A stretch of 64,000 nucleotides of DNA from Pseudomonas sp. dw_358 (GTDB taxonomy: Bacteria > Pseudomonadota > Gammaproteobacteria > Pseudomonadales > Pseudomonadaceae), in NCBI RefSeq assembly GCF_018449655.1, contig NZ_JAAVUX010000002.1:248001-312000 (forward strand), given 5' to 3'. Positions 61,354 to 64,000 of this stretch are shown here, piece after piece. The first letter of the stretch is position 1. Every line of letters starts with the position of its first letter. The translations under genes and the position numbers were made by a program. Under the pieces are notes generated by a model that saw only the letters and a program-made list of their open reading frames with translations, had not been told where the DNA came from and did no database searches.

Positions 61354-62007
61354 ATGGCTTTAGCAATTTTCGACCTGGACGAGACCCTCATCCACGGCGA
61401 CTGCGCTTCCCTGTGGAGCGAGCAAATGGTGCGCCTGGACTGGGTCGACGGCGAATCCTTCCTGCGCAAGGACAAAGAACTGATGCAGGCCTACGGCGAA
61501 GGCAAGCTCGCCATGGAGGACTACATGGCCTTCAGCCTGGAGCCGGTGGCCGGACGCACGCCCGAGGAAGTGGATTTTCTGGTGGAGCCCTGGGTCGAGG
61601 ATGTCATCGAGCCGATCATCTACAGCGAGGCGACGCGCACCATCGCCCGTCACCGCGCCAGCGGCGACCGCATCTTGATCATCTCTGCCTCGGCAGTGTT
61701 CCTGGTGCAGGCGATTGCCGACCGACTGGGTGTGGACGACGTGCTGGCGATCAACCTGGAAGTGGGCCATGGCGTCTACAGCGGCCGCACCGAGGGTGTG
61801 CTGACCTACCGCGAGGGCAAGGTCACGCGGCTCGCCGAGTGGCTGCATGATCAGGGTGAAACGCTGGACGGCGCCAGTTTCTACTCGGATTCACGCAATG
61901 ACCTGCCCTTGCTGCTCAAGGTGGCCAACCCCCAGGTGGTCAACCCGGACCCGGTGCTGCGCGAACACGCTGAACAGGCCGGCTGGCCGATTCACGAATG
62001 GCGTTGA
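61354..62007 (+). CDS. HAD-IB family phosphatase (SerB-like)
   Basis: The 217-residue protein has motif I FDLDETLIHGDC (nucleophile Asp7 or Asp9), the helical cap, motif II IISAS, and motif IV YSDSRNDLPLL, the SerB-like HAD-IB plan. Family members hydrolyse phosphoserine, phosphorylcholine and similar small esters. It begins 25 bases after the ATPase with AAGGAGA as its site, so it is probably the last gene of the phosphorus operon. Its 3' end overlaps the convergent tapT by 16 bases. Confidence 0.85.
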   Translation: MALAIFDLDETLIHGDCASLWSEQMVRLDWVDGESFLRKDKELMQAYGEGKLAMEDYMAFSLEPVAGRTPEEVDFLVEPWVEDVIEPIIYSEATRTIARHRASGDRILIISASAVFLVQAIADRLGVDDVLAINLEVGHGVYSGRTEGVLTYREGKVTRLAEWLHDQGETLDGASFYSDSRNDLPLLLKVANPQVVNPDPVLREHAEQAGWPIHEWR

Positions 62008-62585
62008 TGGTTGCGTTGGTAGGTGTCGCTGCCCATGGCTGAAATCTGCCCTTCGATGAGGGCGTCGAAGGGTTTGAGCAACGCCTCGAAGGTCGCCGGC
62101 GCCTCCAGCACGTCCAGGGCCTGGGCCACCGCCTCGATGGTGGACAAGGCGCCTTCGGCCGGCGCCTTGCGCAGCCGATAGCGCGACGGCGCCGCTGCAC
62201 TTAGGCTGACCCGAGGCAGCGCGGCCAGCCATGGGTTGAGGTGCAACAGCTTGCGCGCCTTGCGCCAGGTGCCGTCGGGGACGATCAGCAGCAGGGGCTG
62301 CGCGTCAGCCGCGCAACGTTGCAATGGCGTCGAGTCTTCGCCAGGAAACAGCAGGCAGGCGCGATAGCCCTCCTCACTCCGGGTCTGCTCCTCGAACACT
62401 TCCGCTACTCGCAACTCGGCATTCTGCAAACCCAGAGCGGCCAGGCGCGCCGTATTCAACGCATGGCCCGCTTCGCTGGGGTGCTGGAGGATGAGCACGC
62501 GGGTGCGGCTGGGCAGCGACGGAATCAGGGCGCACAGGCAAAGGCTTTGCGGGCGCTGGCAGCGAGGGCATTGGGGTCTGGGCAT
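61992..62585 (-). CDS. tapT: tRNA-uridine aminocarboxypropyltransferase (DTW domain, TapT)
   Basis: TapT makes acp3U at position 47 in several tRNAs, using SAM as donor of the 3-amino-3-carboxypropyl group. The 197-residue protein has an N-terminal cysteine quartet (CPRCQRPQSLCLC) that likely binds zinc, the SPOUT-like HPSEAGHALNTARL and the DTW motif, here DGTWRKARKLL. The function is from E. coli and human relatives. It is convergent with the HAD phosphatase gene. Confidence 0.88.
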   Translation of the reverse strand: MPRPQCPRCQRPQSLCLCALIPSLPSRTRVLILQHPSEAGHALNTARLAALGLQNAELRVAEVFEEQTRSEEGYRACLLFPGEDSTPLQRCAADAQPLLLIVPDGTWRKARKLLHLNPWLAALPRVSLSAAAPSRYRLRKAPAEGALSTIEAVAQALDVLEAPATFEALLKPFDALIEGQISAMGSDTYQRNHQRHS

Positions 62586-62623
62586 GGGCGTAGTTTGACA
62601 CAGACCGCCGCGCAGGACCGAAG

Positions 62624-63517
62624 CTATCGGGGATTCACCTGACTCTTGAGCAAATCACGAAACGTCTGAATCAGCGGCTCCCGGCTACGCCCTCGCCGTA
62701 CGATCATGGAGAACGGCGCCTGATAGCCGAAAGTCGCCGGCGACAGCACCCGCAGATCGCCCTTGTCTGCCCAGCCTTGGGCATAGTGCTCCGGCAGGTA
62801 GCCGATGTAAGCCCCCGACAACACCAGAATCAGCTGCGCCTCCATGCTTTCCACAGTGGCTGCGCTGTGTTTGAAGCCGTGCCGGGCCAGTTCCGCCTGG
62901 CTCCAGTAGCCTCGGCCGACCATGCGTTGCTGGGTGATGACTTCTTCGGGAATGCGCCGCTCGTGGTACAGCGGGTGGCGGCTGCTGCAATACAGCCAGT
63001 GTTGTTCGCGGTACAGCGGCTGGTAGACCAGCCCGCTCATGCGCGTGGAAAACGAGCCGACGGCCAGGTCCAGACGATTTTCCTGGACGCCCATCTGTAG
63101 CTCATAGGGGCTGGAGACCGACAGGTGCAAATGCACCGCCGGGTACTCCTGGCAGTAGGCACCAATGGCCTCGGCAAACGGAAACCCGCCGTCGCTGACC
63201 GTGGAGTCGATCACCCCCAGGTTGAGGGTGCCGCGCAACTCGCCCTTGAGGGCGGCCGTGTACTGCTCGAACACCTCCATCTCACCCAACACCCGCAGGG
63301 TTTCCTGATGAAACAGCTCGCCCTTGCTGGTCAGGCTGAACCCGCCACGCCCACGGTGGCACAGGACGATACCCACGCTGGCTTCCAACTGGCTCATGTA
63401 GGTGCTGATGGCCGAGGTGGACAGGTTGAGCTCCTGCTGGGCGTTGGCAAAGCCCTGGTGGCGTACCACGCTGACGAAGATGCGCAGAAGTTTAAGGTCG
63501 GGGGCGGAGCTGGCCAT
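62624..63517 (-). CDS. gbuR: LysR family regulator GbuR
   Basis: The 297-residue LysR protein has the N-terminal winged helix (about 8-65: LLRIFVSVVRHQGFANAQQELNLSTSAISTYMSQLE) and a substrate-binding domain (about 95-290). It is divergent from the guanidinobutyrase gene gbuA, and in P. aeruginosa GbuR activates gbuA in response to 4-guanidinobutyrate. Identity rests on this gene pair. The LysR N-terminus LKLLRIFVSVVRH is typical of this subgroup. The operator candidate at 63563-63586 lies between the two genes. Confidence 0.85.
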   Translation of the reverse strand: MASSAPDLKLLRIFVSVVRHQGFANAQQELNLSTSAISTYMSQLEASVGIVLCHRGRGGFSLTSKGELFHQETLRVLGEMEVFEQYTAALKGELRGTLNLGVIDSTVSDGGFPFAEAIGAYCQEYPAVHLHLSVSSPYELQMGVQENRLDLAVGSFSTRMSGLVYQPLYREQHWLYCSSRHPLYHERRIPEEVITQQRMVGRGYWSQAELARHGFKHSAATVESMEAQLILVLSGAYIGYLPEHYAQGWADKGDLRVLSPATFGYQAPFSMIVRRGRSREPLIQTFRDLLKSQVNPR

Positions 63518-63562
63518 GATCGGTTCACATCTTCAGGCGAGGCGGTGTCAGCGAATTGTGCA

Positions 63563-63586
63563 TTAGTTCAGAATTTTCTGAACTAA
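63563..63586. promoter_or_regulatory. Candidate GbuR operator between gbuR and gbuA
   Basis: TTAGTTCAGAA and TTCTGAACTAA are perfect 11-bp complements separated by two bases. The site has the T-N11-A LysR pattern and lies about 80 bases before the gbuA start codon, the usual recognition-site position for LysR activators. Confidence 0.6.
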
Positions 63587-63668
63587 GTATTTGCCGGTGC
63601 GGATTCTTTCCACCCCGGACCTTTAGCAGACTCGCCCCACTGGATAACCCTACTGATGAGGCAAACCC

Positions 63669-64000
63669 GTGGACAAGATTCTCCACCAACCACTGGGCGG
63701 TAACGAGATGCCGCGTTTCGGCGGTATCGCCAGCATGCTGCGCCTGCCCCAGATGCCCAGCGCTGCCGGCCTGGACGCGGCCTTCATCGGCGTGCCGCTG
63801 GACATCGGCACCTCGTTGCGTTCGGGCACCCGTTTCGGGCCGCGCTCGATCCGCGCCGAGTCGGTGATGATCCGCCCGTACAACATGGCCACGGGTGCCG
63901 CGCCCTTCGATTCGCTGTCAGTGGCTGACATCGGCGATGTGGCGATCAACACGTTCAACCTGCTGGACTCGGTACGTATCATCGAAGAGCATTACGATGA
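63669..64000 (+). CDS. gbuA: Guanidinobutyrase GbuA, N-terminal part (3' end outside window)
   Basis: The first 110 residues of an ureohydrolase (arginase/agmatinase family) are present, with VDKILHQPLGGNEMPRF, FIGVPLDIGTSLRSGTRFGPR and the VADIGDV segment. The start is GTG at 63669 with GAGG eight bases upstream. These sequences match guanidinobutyrase GbuA as I recall it from P. aeruginosa (PA1421), which forms 4-aminobutyrate and urea in the arginine dehydrogenase or decarboxylase routes. The divergent LysR gene supports this. The manganese site lies further on and is outside the window. Confidence 0.88.
   Translation, partial: MDKILHQPLGGNEMPRFGGIASMLRLPQMPSAAGLDAAFIGVPLDIGTSLRSGTRFGPRSIRAESVMIRPYNMATGAAPFDSLSVADIGDVAINTFNLLDSVRIIEEHYD

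Noticed and set aside
1..64000. CRISPR arrays, rRNA genes, insertion sequences with terminal repeats.
   Set aside because: No regularly spaced repeats, rRNA sequence or IS transposase was seen anywhere in the window.

Overview
This is chromosomal DNA of a Pseudomonas. The evidence is AmrZ, an RsmA next to lysC and tRNA-Ser, MupP, PhnN, the lpxL-type/minCDE/rluA/apeB block, GbuR/GbuA, Pseudomonas-type REP hairpins and high GC. Several blocks match gene orders I remember from P. aeruginosa PAO1 (ltaE-alaS-lysC-rsmA-tRNAs; mtnA-mtaD-ubiG-mupP-yciK; actP to the phosphorus ABC operon; gbuR-gbuA). The species was not determined.

Layout. 1-3257 is the end of a prophage or prophage remnant: a tape-measure fragment closed by a terminator, a serine recombinase, and an AbiJ/HEPN-like putative defence gene. 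It abuts the 3' end of tRNA-Arg(CCT), a plausible attachment site. 3335-7623 holds two tiny membrane-protein genes behind a candidate sigma-54 promoter, then an orphan phnN, amrZ, mgtE and a DUF4124 protein. 7640-13538 is a housekeeping block on the minus strand (tRNA-Arg x2, tRNA-Ser, rsmA, lysC, alaS, ltaE). 13683-14448 is an FMN riboswitch controlling a stand-alone type II lumazine synthase. 14515-19243 covers methylthioadenosine salvage (mtnA, mtaD), ubiG, mupP and yciK. 19252-27355 carries a TenA-like protein, a membrane GGDEF-EAL protein, a DsbA-like protein, trhO, a BolA-like protein, a DUF2059 protein and fumC.

27400-34208 is a four-gene envelope cluster (DUF1302, DUF1329, YCF48 repeats, RND/MMPL permease). 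34530-40658 has pepN, DUF2797, yeaC, yheU, a second CsrA paralogue, ynfA, a short-chain dehydrogenase and a DUF3309 peptide. 40724-49198 holds acetate permease with its DUF485 partner, an orphan betaine-binding protein, a GH17 membrane enzyme, a periplasmic hydrolase with a cysteine-free MlaA-like protein behind an AlgU-like promoter, and a lipid A acyltransferase. 49322-55553 is minCDE, rluA, apeB and a large MscS-type channel.

The strongest candidate for an incompletely described system is 55613-62007. A PhnF-like GntR/UTRA regulator is divergent from an ABC importer operon that also encodes a cytosolic alkaline-phosphatase-superfamily hydrolase and a HAD phosphatase. Their shared intergenic region contains a near-consensus Pho box and three TAGACCA-type operator half-sites. 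Together these suggest PhoB-controlled import and intracellular hydrolysis of an unidentified phosphoester or phosphonate. The window ends in the divergent gbuR-gbuA pair for guanidinobutyrate use, with gbuA cut by the window edge.
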